Shown one piece after another: positions 21,535 through 33,155 of a DNA stretch of 64,000 bases (position 1 is the first letter of the stretch; each line of letters begins with the position of its first letter). Both the position numbers and the translations under genes were made by a program. The DNA comes from Symsagittifera roscoffensis (lineage: Eukaryota; Xenacoelomorpha; Acoela; Convolutidae). The notes beneath the pieces were generated by a model. The model ran no database searches. It saw nothing but the letters and a program-made list of their open reading frames with translations, and was not told where the DNA came from. Location of the stretch: the NCBI RefSeq assembly GCF_963678635.1, contig NC_087070.1:21561461-21625460 (forward strand), written 5' to 3'.

Positions 21535-21834
21535 ACAAGAACTTATCCAATTTAGATTTAGACAATTGGAAGTAGAATTAGACAATCGCCATATTGCAAA
21601 ATATTAGATGGAATAGACAATTTAACAGAAATGTCTCTACCTCTCAACAAATCTACGCCAATATTTCAAACAAAACAAGAAATACCAGGTATTGAGAGAA
21701 GACCAAGATCAAGGCATGAACAACGAATCGCAGACGAACCAATCTACTATATGATAATACGACAAAAACCGGAACAAGTATTTGTATTCCGAATACTTTA
21801 TGCAGTAAATTTAAACTTTCATTTAATAACATGA
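21535..21834 (+). pseudogene. Remnant leader ORF, possibly N-terminal gag
   Basis: One frame reads a charged helix-like stretch (QELIQFRFRQLEVELDNRH) and stops near 21605. A second frame is open before and through ATG 21631 to 21834 (67 codons, including PLNKSTPIFQTKQEIPG and IRQKPEQVFVF). Together they look like one coding stretch split by a frameshift. No family is recognised, and the link to gag is a guess from position. Confidence 0.3.
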
Positions 21835-23660
21835 AATTTATTGAAGAAAATTTCTTCAAGAACCTATTTAGTGTTATAACTACTGTATAATAAATAACCA
21901 CTGACAAAAAGATGCAGTCGTTCTTTCGAAAATCTGCAGTATTTTAAAACTTTTGATTAAATACTTTTTTGAAAAAAAAATACAAAAATTAGTTGGTATG
22001 AAAATTTATCGTTAATTTTATAAAATCTAAAAACCAATCACCCGTTTTTCATCCCAGCTTTATCATCTAAAACATAATCAGATAAATTCAAGAAACTAAC
22101 ATCATCTAAGCTCTAACTCTTAAAAACTATCTTCAACTTAAAATTAAAAAAATATTAAGGCTTATCCTTGCTTTTCAATAATTCAATTTATTTCATAACA
22201 GATCATCGAGGCTTTCCTTGGATCTTTAAATTCATTTAATTAGATTTTGTTTCACTTGAGTTTCTGATCATCAAGGCTTCCCTTGGATCAATCAGAACAA
22301 CTTTGTTCTTCCTACACCATAATTTAAAGTGTCTAACGGCCTCAAACGTCGATTCACTCTCCAAATCTTATAAAGACCCAGGGTCAATAGAAATTTTTGA
22401 ACAACTAACCACTTTTGTTAAAATATACAGTGAAGAACTTCGTTAAATCATTCTTCACTTGAGCCCTTCCTCTTAGATGACCCAGGCTAAATCCCTCAAC
22501 AATATTAGTAAGTTTTAAAATAGTATCTAACGATCTACTTATGTTCTAATTAAACCTGAACTTTGTGGATTGATTTACTAGTCTCCAGCCCTTAATCACA
22601 AGTCAAACCCCTAGGTAAGAATAATCAAGTTCATCATACATTAGAAACAGTGACGAGAAAGTAAAAAATCATTCTCATGAATTGATATACAATCTCTCCA
22701 ACCCGTCAACCACGACAATCTATGCCCCAAGTTAAGAGAACCACACAAAAACCCTAAGAACTAACAATTTCGGGAAATAGAAACTCTAACCCCCTAACAT
22801 TGCACCCATCATCCTGAACCTTATGTCAAGAGATAATCTAGGCAGTAAGCAAACAATCACACTACACAATTATTTAATTGAAAACGGAAGATATAATCTT
22901 GTAATCACACCACACAGACAAACAGATCAAAACAAACAAACACGAAAAAAAATACTAGTAAAACAAAAAAAATAGCAAAAAACGATTTTCAAAAAAAAAA
23001 CTGTTTCAGGTTCAATACCTAAAATATTCTGTAAATAAAACTCACCCGATAGCAAATCAAAATAAATTTTTGACTTAGAAGCTACATCGTCATCATCATT
23101 TAAGGGAAAACGTAGAATAAAAAAGTCATACCTTAAAAAACCAGTACGACTGTACAATTGGAATCAACCAATAAGACACATTGAAAGTTACACAAAAAAA
23201 AACAGTTTTAAGATAACAAAAACGATCGAATACGACAAAAGTTTGATTTTAACTCAAAACTTCCATTTATTATCCATCCACAAAAGGATCCCGCTCAAAG
23301 ACAAGTACAGTTTTGTCACAACTTATTTGTAATTTTATTCGAAAAAGGAAGTAGTCCATGTAAACAGGAACTTCCTGAAATAAGAGTAAAACGACAAATC
23401 TTTGATCACTACCTCAAAGTTATATGTAAAATTACTTCATGTTACGGTATATTTACATCAAAATCCTGCAACCACAATCAAACCAAACAAAACATCAAAT
23501 ACAAACAGATTACATAGACATAGAACTCTCAAAAGTCTTCACAGTATATATAAAAAATATACAGCATCACAATTCACAAAGAGCTAATCAATATTCACAA
23601 ATGAAGTTTTTTCTATAATTTATAAACATATATCTTTATTAGAACTGAAGGAAACACAAA
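21835..23660 (+). other. Long untranslated leader with repeated stem-loops
   Basis: No gene is seen in about 1.8 kb. GATCATCGAGGCTTTCCTTGG at 22202 and GATCATCAAGGCTTCCCTTGG at 22267 are direct repeats, and each can fold into a short stem (ATCAAGG with CCTTGGAT). A consensus splice donor CTAG|GTAAGA lies at 22614/22615 and could feed the accessory acceptor at 31786. Leaders of retroelements normally carry packaging and dimerisation signals, so these are candidates. Confidence 0.4.
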
Positions 23661-23957
23661 ATGAATCACCACCTCAAACATCCCGAATCCCGACACGCAA
23701 CTGTAAGACAAGAAATCTATATTTTCTCAAAATCTCTAGATACAATCATTGAAAACCTAACTAGCACTGAATTTTCACAAAATTTGAAACATGACCTACA
23801 CAGAATACTAGCATGGTTCATAATTGATTTTTTTGTCCATAACATTGATTTCATTGCACTATCAAGAAAAAGCTTTCGATCACAAAATCCAGACAATGAA
23901 ACTATATTAGCAGATGAAACGGATTATGTTTGGGACTCTGATTGGTCTCATCCCTAA
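23661..23957 (+). CDS. 98-aa ORF upstream of gag
   Basis: An intact ORF inside an otherwise decayed element. It starts MNHHLKHPESR, has a mixed hydrophobic middle (AWFIIDFFVHNIDFIAL) and ends in an acidic tail with WDSDWS. No family is recognised. Survival of 98 open codons in an AT-rich, degenerate element hints at a real accessory gene, though chance is possible. It lies 145 bases before the first plausible gag ATG. Confidence 0.4.
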   Translation: MNHHLKHPESRHATVRQEIYIFSKSLDTIIENLTSTEFSQNLKHDLHRILAWFIIDFFVHNIDFIALSRKSFRSQNPDNETILADETDYVWDSDWSHP

Positions 23958-24102
23958 TTTATTAATATACCAACCGATATATCAAGTGCAGCAATCACCA
24001 TTTTTTCTGTACGTAGAGACCACATAAGAATAATTCACTTACTATTGATGCCACACTTTTAAATTATAAGGCTATTGTATTAGAGAAGAAATAGTTGAAA
24101 CA

Positions 24103-26340
24103 ATGCCGACAACAACACAGCAAAACATTTCTTCTCCTCATCCTACACATACAACACCACATAATAAAAAAAAGTAAACTTCCTCAGACATCCATACAAC
24201 CCACAGTAAAACCATCTGTTGCCCCAAAATATTAACAAATGGATTATCAAACATTTAGACCAGAAACGAAATCACCACAAACGAATGAACAAAAAACTTA
24301 GAAATATTTTTTCAGTCCATAATTACGATTTCTTTTGCATAAAACAAAATAAAACAACCTACTCATAAAAATAGTCAGAATCAACCACAGGTAGAACACT
24401 ACAATCAACAGGTAACGCAATAAAACCCTCACTCAATTTTTTTCGATGATCAAGAGCGAGCTACAATAGACCGTAGCGAAAACTTTCGATTTTTTCAACA
24501 ACAAAAAAAATAAAGCTATAAAACAGTTCACAAGAAGTCAATCACCTTATTCAGAAGATGAAGACTATTTCAATCAAAATCAACAATGAATTAATACTAG
24601 TCAACGAAATAAGAACTAGAAGTTTGATCAACCAGATCTTATTTATCAACCAAATATTTTGAAACTTATACACGAAATAAACAAACACGACAATCAGGAC
24701 AAACCTTCCCTCTAAGACAAAACTTAGCATCATATAATAATGATTACCAATCACAAAATCCAAAAATTAAACAAAGCTACCAACCAAATCAAGTGCAAAA
24801 TTAAATCCCATTACCATCTTTTTTACAACAACGCGAACTTACAAAAACACAACTCACAAACTTTTCTCAAATACCAAATGCAGCAGAGTCACTCCAAATT
24901 ACTATGAATCCATACCTTATGGATTGATCATCAATATTTTCCAACGAACCTCTAATGGTATCAAGGAACAGATCCTGAATACTCAGTAGAAAATTACTTA
25001 AGCGCGGTCACGTCTAACTTAATTTTAAACATAGGATTTGAGCCAGTAAAAACGCCACACTTCATTAAACTTTAAAACATAGACGCACAGCTCTAATTCA
25101 AACCACACTTGATGGCGCAGCCCAAAAATAGTTTTTATTTTTAATTATAGATATTGCATAGACTGGAAAAGATTCACACAAAAATTATGAAAAAAAATTG
25201 ACTCTGAAAAAATAAACAACTTTAAAGAGTTCTATGTAATGGAATTTGTTGACTCCTTAATGAAACAAGTAAACAACTTGCACTAAAAATCAAATCACTA
25301 GTAAGAAAAACATAATCTCTCAATACGCATGATGACAAAAACACGAAAAAGACAGAAGTCCTAATTATGTCTCTAACACCACAACTACGTAAAATAACAT
25401 TAAAAAAGAGAGCATCACATCCACCTTGAATTCGAGAACCCAGCATAGATTTCCGAAAACTAGTAAATAAACTAGAACAACCTGAAATCACAATGAAATT
25501 AGAAGAAACAGAAAACTTAATTTTAAAATACGTAAATAAAGTCCAAGCAACAACCTCACAAATAAATAATATTCATGACTCTGACACCGAATTAGCAGAA
25601 AAATTACTAAAATATTAAACTTCTACGATAAAAATCCAAATTTCCAAGAAAAAAAATAATCATTCAAAAAATTGTGTAATTATTGTCGCAGATATGTTCA
25701 CGGCATTGAAGAATGCAGACAAAAACAGCAGGAGAATCAAAATAAACCACAGAAACAAAGAGAACCAAGCAAATATTTCTATCAATATAAAAAAGAAAGA
25801 CCAAAACTTACAAAACAAAAATATCCATACTAATAGTAGTTCAGGAAAAATACACCCAGATAACTATAATAACTAAAGATAACAATCACCCTACCGAAAT
25901 AATTATCGCGGACGATCTCCAGATCGAAGAAAACCATAAAACTCCTCACAATTTAGATATAGCAGATCTAATAGTCAAAATAATCAATAGGGAAACAACT
26001 ACTCAAGATCAAATTCAAACAGAAGCAATTACTCAAATTATAATAGAAACCGTTCGAATTCTCAGAATATATGTTGTTCAAACGACCGCTCTAGAATTTC
26101 CTCATATAATCAAAAACGAAACTATTCTAATAATAGAAAAAGACAGTACTCAGATGCTAGTTCTTAAATTTATTCAAACAATAGATCAAATTACAACAAT
26201 AGTAACAAAAGATCACGTGACCACTTCAGAAATTGAAATAATAACTACCCAAATAGACAAAGAAATTTTTCTTAGTCACCACACAGAAAAAACATACAAT
26301 TTACAAATTCACTAGAATAAAATTTACAACTTACAATTTA
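24103..26340 (+). pseudogene. gag: gag (capsid and nucleocapsid), degenerate
   Basis: A possible start is ATG 24103 (MPTTTQQN). Stops and frameshifts follow throughout. A capsid-like stretch at about 24890-25620 includes QGTDPEYSVENYL, LILNIGFEPV and, near 25350-25510, a Lys/Arg-rich section followed by EITMKLEETENL. The nucleocapsid is marked by a perfect CX2CX4HX4C knuckle at 25675-25716 and a long Asn/Ser/Arg-rich tail (25900-26330). Gag assembles the particle and packages RNA. Copy 1 has no gag in the window for comparison. Confidence 0.7.
25675..25716 (+). other. CCHC zinc knuckle of gag
   Basis: Reads C-NY-C-RRYV-H-GIEE-C, the exact CX2CX4HX4C spacing of retroelement nucleocapsid RNA-binding knuckles. 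Only one knuckle is present. Confidence 0.85.
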
Positions 26341-26779
26341 CAAATTTACAAATAAAACATACTATAAAAGCAGTGCACCTAAACATGAACGGCAAATTAA
26401 CCAAGTAAAATCAACTGAAAAAACTCAATCAGACCTCCTGGTATTCACAACCCAGAAAATTCGGAATTACAGTTAAATCAAATACATTGTGAATCCACTT
26501 ATGATGAGAGCGAAACAGAAAACACGCTTTCAATAAACATGCTTTATATTGAAAATGAATACGAAACATCAATTGATTCGAATTTTTACCAAAACAATGA
26601 AAGCTTCGATAATTTCGAAAAGTCAGTCAATAGACAAATCACGACAGATTATACCAAACAAGATATTGAAGAAAGTTCAGACATGAATAAAATATATCAA
26701 AATACAACAAAAAAAATACAACTAACTAATGAAAGAATTTGGATAATCCCATTTCTCTCAGAAAGTTCAAAACAAAGAT

Positions 26780-27115
26780 TTTCAACCACCAGACCTGCAA
26801 ATTGATTTTCTAATTGACTCAGGAGCAGAATCAAAAAAAAATAAATATCACCACATGGATTAAAATACAGACGCCACACCCAAAATTGTCACCTTTAAAA
26901 CATCAAGCAAAGTATTTACAGCACAAGGATCAAGTTTAACAACTTACAGAAAAATTCAATTAATCCTTGTTCCATTTTGAACAATGGAACAAAATAAACT
27001 TTTAATTAAACCTTTCAAACAAAAATTCCATATTACTGATATAAAACACAATATCGTCGGAACACCATTTAATACGAATATATTTCACACTATTAATATC
27101 CTAAATAGCAAATAA
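26780..27115 (+). pseudogene. Aspartic protease domain, degenerate
   Basis: The active-site motif DSGAE is at 26816-26830, preceded by LQIDFLI as in retropepsins. A downstream HNIVGTPF at about 27048 matches the conserved C-terminal glycine region of the fold. Stops interrupt the frame (for example at about 26862 and 26978). The enzyme would cleave the Gag-Pol precursor. Confidence 0.7.
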
Positions 27116-27592
27116 CAGATAAAAGATAAATATACAATGATGAATAAAACATCTTTAACATTCTTTCAAAGTCTTAATAAACAACCCCCTTTTTTCTCAA
27201 ATTTTTACCCTAAATATAACCTGAAAACAATAAGACCTGAAAACATTATCAAGATATGTATGCAATTTTTCGATGAACAAAGTTCATCAAAATAACGTTG
27301 CTCAAAATAGACAACGATTATATATGTCTGATTTCGAATTCAAACCAATCCATTTAATTTTTCTGAGTAACAATCTCATCTACCAAACACACAAAACTTG
27401 CAACTTCAGACATGATCTTTTTACACGTATACAACAATTCACCATGCAAAATCACATTACCCCTAGGACTTTTAGGATACTGCGAAACAAATGCAACAAT
27501 TTCTCCAACAGAATGAAGAGCATTTAGAGTTAAAAAAAATCCTAAAATTACTAGAAATTTTTCAGTCAACAATTCTCACTGAATAATTATAA

Positions 27593-28700
27593 ATGAACAA
27601 CATAACAAGTGACTCAAAACGAAACACAGACTATTTTACAAAAACACCAAATTTTAAACCAACATTTCAAATTTTGAAATACATAAATGAGCAACAAAAA
27701 TTTCTCACAATGTTCAATTTTCAACATTCTCAAATCACTCAACAAGAATTTGAACAATTAGCAGAACTTTCACTCAAATACCCAATGGTTTATGCCACAT
27801 CCTTATTTGATGTTGGAAAAATAAACTCACCACTACAGCTACCTCTAAAACTTGACGCAGTTTCCAAAAAACAACGAGCAAATAAAGTCCCAATTCACTC
27901 ACAAGAAAAATTGAATAGAATACTAGATATTATAGAACAATATGAAAATATTTTAACCACTAAATAAAGAAGAACAACCAAAAGGAATCATGTTCATAAA
28001 TCCCGTTATCATCCTCGCTAGAGGCGAATCATTGAAAATTGTTTTAGATGCAAGATATCTCAATTCACTAATTGATGAATCTCAATGTATTTGGCCTAAA
28101 GAACCAATTAAAGTGATACTCACTAAAATAAATGGACAAAACTTTAGCTGCCATGAACAGCGCGTACAGTCAAATGACGTTAGAAGAACAACCACGACTC
28201 CAACACGTTCCGTTATTGAAAATCATTAATACGAATTTAATAGACTTTTCTATGGAATTTCCATAAGACCAGCAGCTTTTTCAGCAATTGTGAGCAAAAG
28301 TTTTCGACCACTTATTCTCAGTAAAAATTCCATAACATATTTAGACGATATTTTCATGCAATCACAAACAAAACATGAAATTTTTGAAACTTTAGAAAAA
28401 TATCACCAAATCTTACTTAAAGAAAACACGAAAACAGCCCCAGTTAAATCACATTTCTTTCTCAGCCGTGTTAAATACCTTGAATATATTTTTGAAGGAA
28501 ACACAATCACTTCTTTAAAATTTCGCATAGATGCTATATTAAAACTTCAACCTCCATCATATAAAACTTTTCGGAAGGCTATCTTTTTTAAATAAATACG
28601 TCTATAAAATGCAATTATTTTTAAGATGGTTTTATAATATTTTTAAACAACAAAATAATTTTGATTGGACATTAGAACACCAAAAACGTTTTGAATAAAT
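27593..28700 (+). pseudogene. pol: Reverse transcriptase, degenerate
   Basis: Three open pieces in different frames cover the palm. 27593-27967 is an N-terminal linker. 27990-28229 has FINPVIILARG and LDARYLN, corresponding to RT motifs 1-2. 28290-28595 has YLDD at 28338-28349, the catalytic box, followed by KSHFFLSRVKYLEYIF of the thumb boundary. A frameshift after KINGQNFSC destroys the motif that holds the first catalytic Asp. It would copy element RNA into DNA in the particle. Confidence 0.85.
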
Positions 28701-29020
28701 TAAAATTCCACGCACTGAACAAATATCGAATACGATCCCAAATCCAGGTCAACCATTTTATGCTATGTGTGAAGCTTCAAATTTTGGAATTGGCGCAGCC
28801 TTATAACACTCACACAACAGTACAAATAAAATGAACCTGATCTCAGCAAACACTAAATTTGAACTTAGACTCTTTACACTTATGAGAGAATGCAGAGCTA
28901 CAAAATAAAATCTCACAGAAATTGAATTTTTAATCCTTGGATCAAAACATCAAAGAGTTTTATTCACAGATTACACCATAGAGTTTATAGATTTCAATTA
29001 ATTTTAAAGAAATTCCCAAA
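28701..29020 (+). pseudogene. RNase H domain, degenerate
   Basis: Begins with PGQPFYAMCEASNFGIGAAL, the first RNase H strand, with the catalytic Asp of the usual DAS motif replaced by Glu (EAS). ELRLFTLMRECRA, a Glu-containing helix, and VLFTDYT, the strand with a later catalytic Asp, follow. Stops lie between them. It would degrade the RNA strand during reverse transcription. Confidence 0.65.
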
Positions 29021-29399
29021 CTCACATATAGTTCGGACTGCAGGAAAAATTTTACATTACCAGATACACTCAGCCGAATTACACCATCTGAATTATTAAC
29101 AAGGAAAAAGAACAGTAGAACGACCACAAAACATAAAACTCTTTCCTGCAAAAAACAAAACATCACCAAGATTGGAATGCAAATATGTAGTGAAAACCGA
29201 TCTTGACAATGCACAAATAAATATTTCTTACAAAATCAATTGAACAAAAAATGTATAGAAAAGACTTCTTCATTTTAATAGAAAAAGAAAACTCAACCGA
29301 TAATAAAAATTTATCAGGGCCCCTAGTTTTAGACTAAAAATACACAAAAAATCAAATTTTTAATTACAAGACCATATAGATAATATCCTCTTTTCAAAA

Positions 29400-30900
29400 A
29401 AAGAAGTTGAAAACTTTTTTCTCCCAATTACAGAAAAGATAACACTGGAATTACTACAAAAATATCACAACCTTGACTCTGTCATCAGACGAATCAAATC
29501 TTGGCACAAGTATAAAACAAAACCTGTAAAAGCAGATATGACGACTCTAGGAAAAAAAACAATACTTAGAAATTTTTGAAAACTTAATAACAAAACAATA
29601 AATGAGAATACTGATATATTGGGATACCAAACCTCTGAACTAAAATTACCCTGTGTACCATTGAGTATGATACTCCTAGCATTTTATATCTCTCATTCTT
29701 TAAATAGAAAAGGACATGCAGGATCAGAAAAAAACATGCTCCAATTTTGTTCAAAATTTTACTTTCCAAATGCACCAAGTTGGATAAAAGTTCTGTGTAA
29801 CGATTGAAGAATAGGTCAGCTAAATAAACAATATCCACACCAAAAACCATTGGCAGAAAAAGAAGACTTTCAAGGAAGAAGTTTATACTTGAACCACAGA
29901 ATCTCATTTGATACAAAAGGCCCTACATCACCCTCCTCAGTATGGAATTCATATATAAAGGTAATAGTCGATGCATTTATTCACTATGTAGCACTCAATC
30001 CTGTACCTCATTGTAACGCTTATTATGCATATACAACACTCTATGAACATTGGATAGCTAAATTTGGGTTACCATAAGTCCTCGTCACAGACAATGGCAC
30101 TGAATTCATAAACAATGAAATCATCACATTATGCCATCTTTATAACATTAGACACAAACCCCGTACATCTCATGCCCCACGGACTAACGGGTTATTCGAA
30201 GGTATGAACCGTTCGCTATAGGAATACGTTAGATGTATCATTAATGGAAAGGATAATAAATATAACTAATGGCCAGTTGACGTGAAACAATTCCCCTTAG
30301 CTTATAATTCACAAATAACAACAACTTTAGGACTATCACCATATGAAATCGTTTTTTAGCAAAAATCACAAAAACCTATAATGATCACAGCAAATTCCTC
30401 AAACAATTCACATGGGTTAATGTCAGCCTACAAAAGAATCAATTTGTTATAAGTTACAATTACATACGCACGATGAAGATCATTTTCATCACCCGCAAAT
30501 CTTAGAATTAGCTTCCGGCACACATACCGAGTGGATTTTAAAACGAGATAAAAAACACAAGGAACTTTACCAAAAAATAGCCAAAAAAACTACTACAAAG
30601 ACAGAATGCTCAATCACAACTTAATTCACGATTTACACCAGCTACAAATTTAAAAATGCGACCAACATGTGTTTCAATACCAATATTTATAACACAAAAA
30701 TGAATATCTCAAAAATTACAACCAATACGAAAAGGGCCCATTTCAAATTATTAACAAACCCACTGATGTTACACACAAGCTTATTGATTCCAATAAAAAA
30801 GAAGTAGTTTACATCGAAATAATCTTTTACCATATTACCCAGAAGAATACGCCCTTCGCGAACTAACACAATTAAACTCCTTCACAGGACTGAAAGTTGT
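29400..30900 (+). pseudogene. Integrase, degenerate
   Basis: The HHCC zinc finger has His codons at 29694 and 29715 and Cys at 29796, and the second Cys codon (29805) is now TGA. The catalytic triad is intact in frame: Asp at 29970, Asp at 30090 in TDNGTEF, and Glu at 30198, a D-35-E spacing. A TAA before the second Asp breaks the core. GLSPYEIVF near 30330 is a GPY/F-like motif, and a C-terminal stretch with KGPFQIINKPTDVTHKL lies at 30735. It would insert the element into host DNA. Confidence 0.85.
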
Positions 30901-31501
30901 CCAACATAATTCAGACAACAATCATTAACAAAATCAAAATATAAACCATTTATCATCCATACAAAAATCAAAGCCAATTAAAATCACCCTACCAAAAAAT
31001 CAAGAGATGAACAAAAAACAAATACCACAAAACTAAAGAATTAATCGTAATTTAGGAGAAAACATTTCACCACAAGAAACAAAAGAAAAGTCACAACAAC
31101 GCAAATCATCACGACTCCGCAGTCAACCACGGAAAGATTACAAAATTTCACAAGCCAATTCCTAATTAATCAAATACATAAACTAATATCAATTTTTTCT
31201 TTCTCTCCATATTTCCTTTTAAAATCCTGAATAACTAGTTTAAATTCAGCCAATTAATATCAATTCAAAACATCACCCCATTTTGACACCACTTCTCTAG
31301 CCGACAAATTGCCTACTTCAAACAAATATGAAACTGTAACTAAAAGACCTACAGGTCAAAAATAAGCAACACGCTTATATTTGACAACTTAAATAAGCAA
31401 AATATAAATATTACAACCCTCCCCTATCGACCGATACAAAAATTTCTCCTATCAACCGATACAAAAATCTTGCAAATATTGCCTCAACTTATACGCCACA
31501 T
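30901..31501 (+). other. Pol C-terminal tail and non-coding spacer
   Basis: A basic, Gln/Lys-rich tail continues in the Pol frame to about 31165 (SRLRSQPRKDYK). It is followed by AT-rich spacer with a partial tandem repeat, ATCGACCGATACAAAAAT at 31425 and ATCAACCGATACAAAAAT at 31451. Confidence 0.4.
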
Positions 31502-31774
31502 TTGCCCCCAGGAAATATATTAAATAAACCTAAAGACAAAATCCGACCGGATCATTTAAATCATTTCTCAAATACTTCTCTCTCTCGATTAATTCAATAT
31601 CTGAAAATAATAACTTCAAAACTTCTTTCATTTTTCACAATCCTTTTTTTTCAACTCGGTATATTTTCTATCATAGACACTCTTGCAATATTCCTTTTTC
31701 ATAAGTTTTTGCAGTCTCTTTGTAATTTTTCACTCCTTCATAAAAGCCTACCTAAATTTCTCAAAAATCCTTGA
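31502..31774 (+). CDS. Accessory ORF A, hydrophobic protein (copy 2)
   Basis: A 90-codon ORF with a hydrophilic first 28 residues and a hydrophobic rest (IITSKLLSFFTILFF..). It corresponds in position to 191-406 of copy 1, with weak similarity. The ATG context and N-terminus have no counterpart in copy 1, where a stop lies just before the ATG. This is a membrane protein if it is real. Confidence 0.35.
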   Translation: MPPGNILNKPKDKIRPDHLNHFSNTSLSRLIQYLKIITSKLLSFFTILFFQLGIFSIIDTLAIFLFHKFLQSLCNFSLLHKSLPKFLKNP

Positions 31775-31811
31775 CCACCTCCTCAGGTACAATATTTCAA
31801 CAACTTTTTAA

Positions 31812-31982
31812 ATGTTAGGACATTTATTCAATAAGAAAGACATCCTTCTTCTTTTCGTAATTTTTGTCACCTTCCTCGTTTCCCTTATTTTAACAATATT
31901 TAATTGTATAAAAAAGGCAATAATCACCTTTGCACTAGCAACACTTCTTTTAATCATTTTTAAAGAAGAATATTATAAATAA
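31812..31982 (+). CDS. Accessory ORF B, conserved 56-aa membrane protein (copy 2)
   Basis: Fully open although every neighbouring gene of this copy is broken. It has two hydrophobic segments around a NCIKKA loop and an EEYYK end. It matches the 58-aa protein of copy 1 at about two thirds of positions, with mostly third-position codon changes. It begins 25 bases after the CAG of a conserved candidate splice acceptor. Function is unknown. Confidence 0.75.
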   Translation: MLGHLFNKKDILLLFVIFVTFLVSLILTIFNCIKKAIITFALATLLLIIFKEEYYK

Positions 31983-31988
31983 CATTGA

Positions 31989-33131
31989 ATTCATTCACAA
32001 AAGAAAAAAATAAAATATTCCATAATTGCTAATCAACAACCAACTCAACAATCCCCACAGACTACGACATCCCAAGAGCTCCCAACAAAACCATCTTCTA
32101 GCCAAACAAACCAATTTCATTCATCAACACGCTTTACATTTCAAGAAAATCTCTACTCATTCGAAGAAAGACACGCGTTTTTATCTGATCCTTTGATACC
32201 AGTAGTCCGCCACGCAATTCTAAGCGAACCACTATACGAACCAAAGCAAAACACCTATCTTTCTCTCCAACAAGACCTTAAAAGAACAAGACATCCAAGT
32301 CAAAACAAAAACCAAACATGTAAAATAGAAAAGCGAATAATCCATCCCGAAAAAATAGAAATTTTGCAACTCCACGAGTTAATTTTAATATACCCCCATC
32401 ATCATCTCAAAATCCTATAGATCTTTCTATTAATACAAATCAAAGACCCCCCATCATTACAAACAAATTCAAAACAAAGCACTCCAAATATCCCATCGGA
32501 TTGCTTAGGATCAACCCCCACTTCTGAACAAAATCGTGAAAATCCTTTCAAACCTCCTACTTCAACACAACTTTTTCCACATTGGATGACACAAGCATTC
32601 ACTCAAGGTGAACCAAATTCAGTAAACGATCCCAGAGATCTATCATCAGAAACATCCTTGTCACTACCAGAAACCTTATCACTACCTTCAACCCCCTCAA
32701 CAATAAGTCAAACTCCATCTACAACTTTTCCACTAAAGTTCCCTACAATTTTAGACGATAGATATCGAGAACTTTTAGCTGCTAATATACCTCTACGATT
32801 AGATTAGAACACATTCGTAGCACCTCTTCCCCTATTTGGTCAACATCTTGATAGCAATAGATTGCACAATTGTGCACTAAACAGATTACAATACAGACAC
32901 CATATCCACAAAGACATGCAGGAACACAATCTACAGATTCCTACACAAGACAATCTATCACCTAAATTTGAAATAGCAGTAAAGTTTAATAATTTCGTCC
33001 ATCACCCACTACTTCTAGCTCTACCAATTATAACAATTCAATCTTTACCTCCCCCATTTTTCACAACAGATCTTAACTATAAATACGATAGATATACAAA
33101 AAAAGACACTTGGATATGTAACATCCTATAA
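31989..33131 (+). pseudogene. Accessory ORF C (copy 2), degenerate
   Basis: Equivalent to 614-1748. Open from after a TGA at 31986 with no early AUG, as in copy 1. It is Pro/Ser/Thr-rich, with a frameshift near 32350-32400 and TAG at 32806 where copy 1 has a Trp codon (LDWN). The C-terminal domain keeps LFGQHL, NRLQYR and YKYDRYTKK. A further frameshift near 33110 removes the last residues. Confidence 0.65.
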
Positions 33132-33155
33132 CCCATATTCAGTATTCTCTTACCC

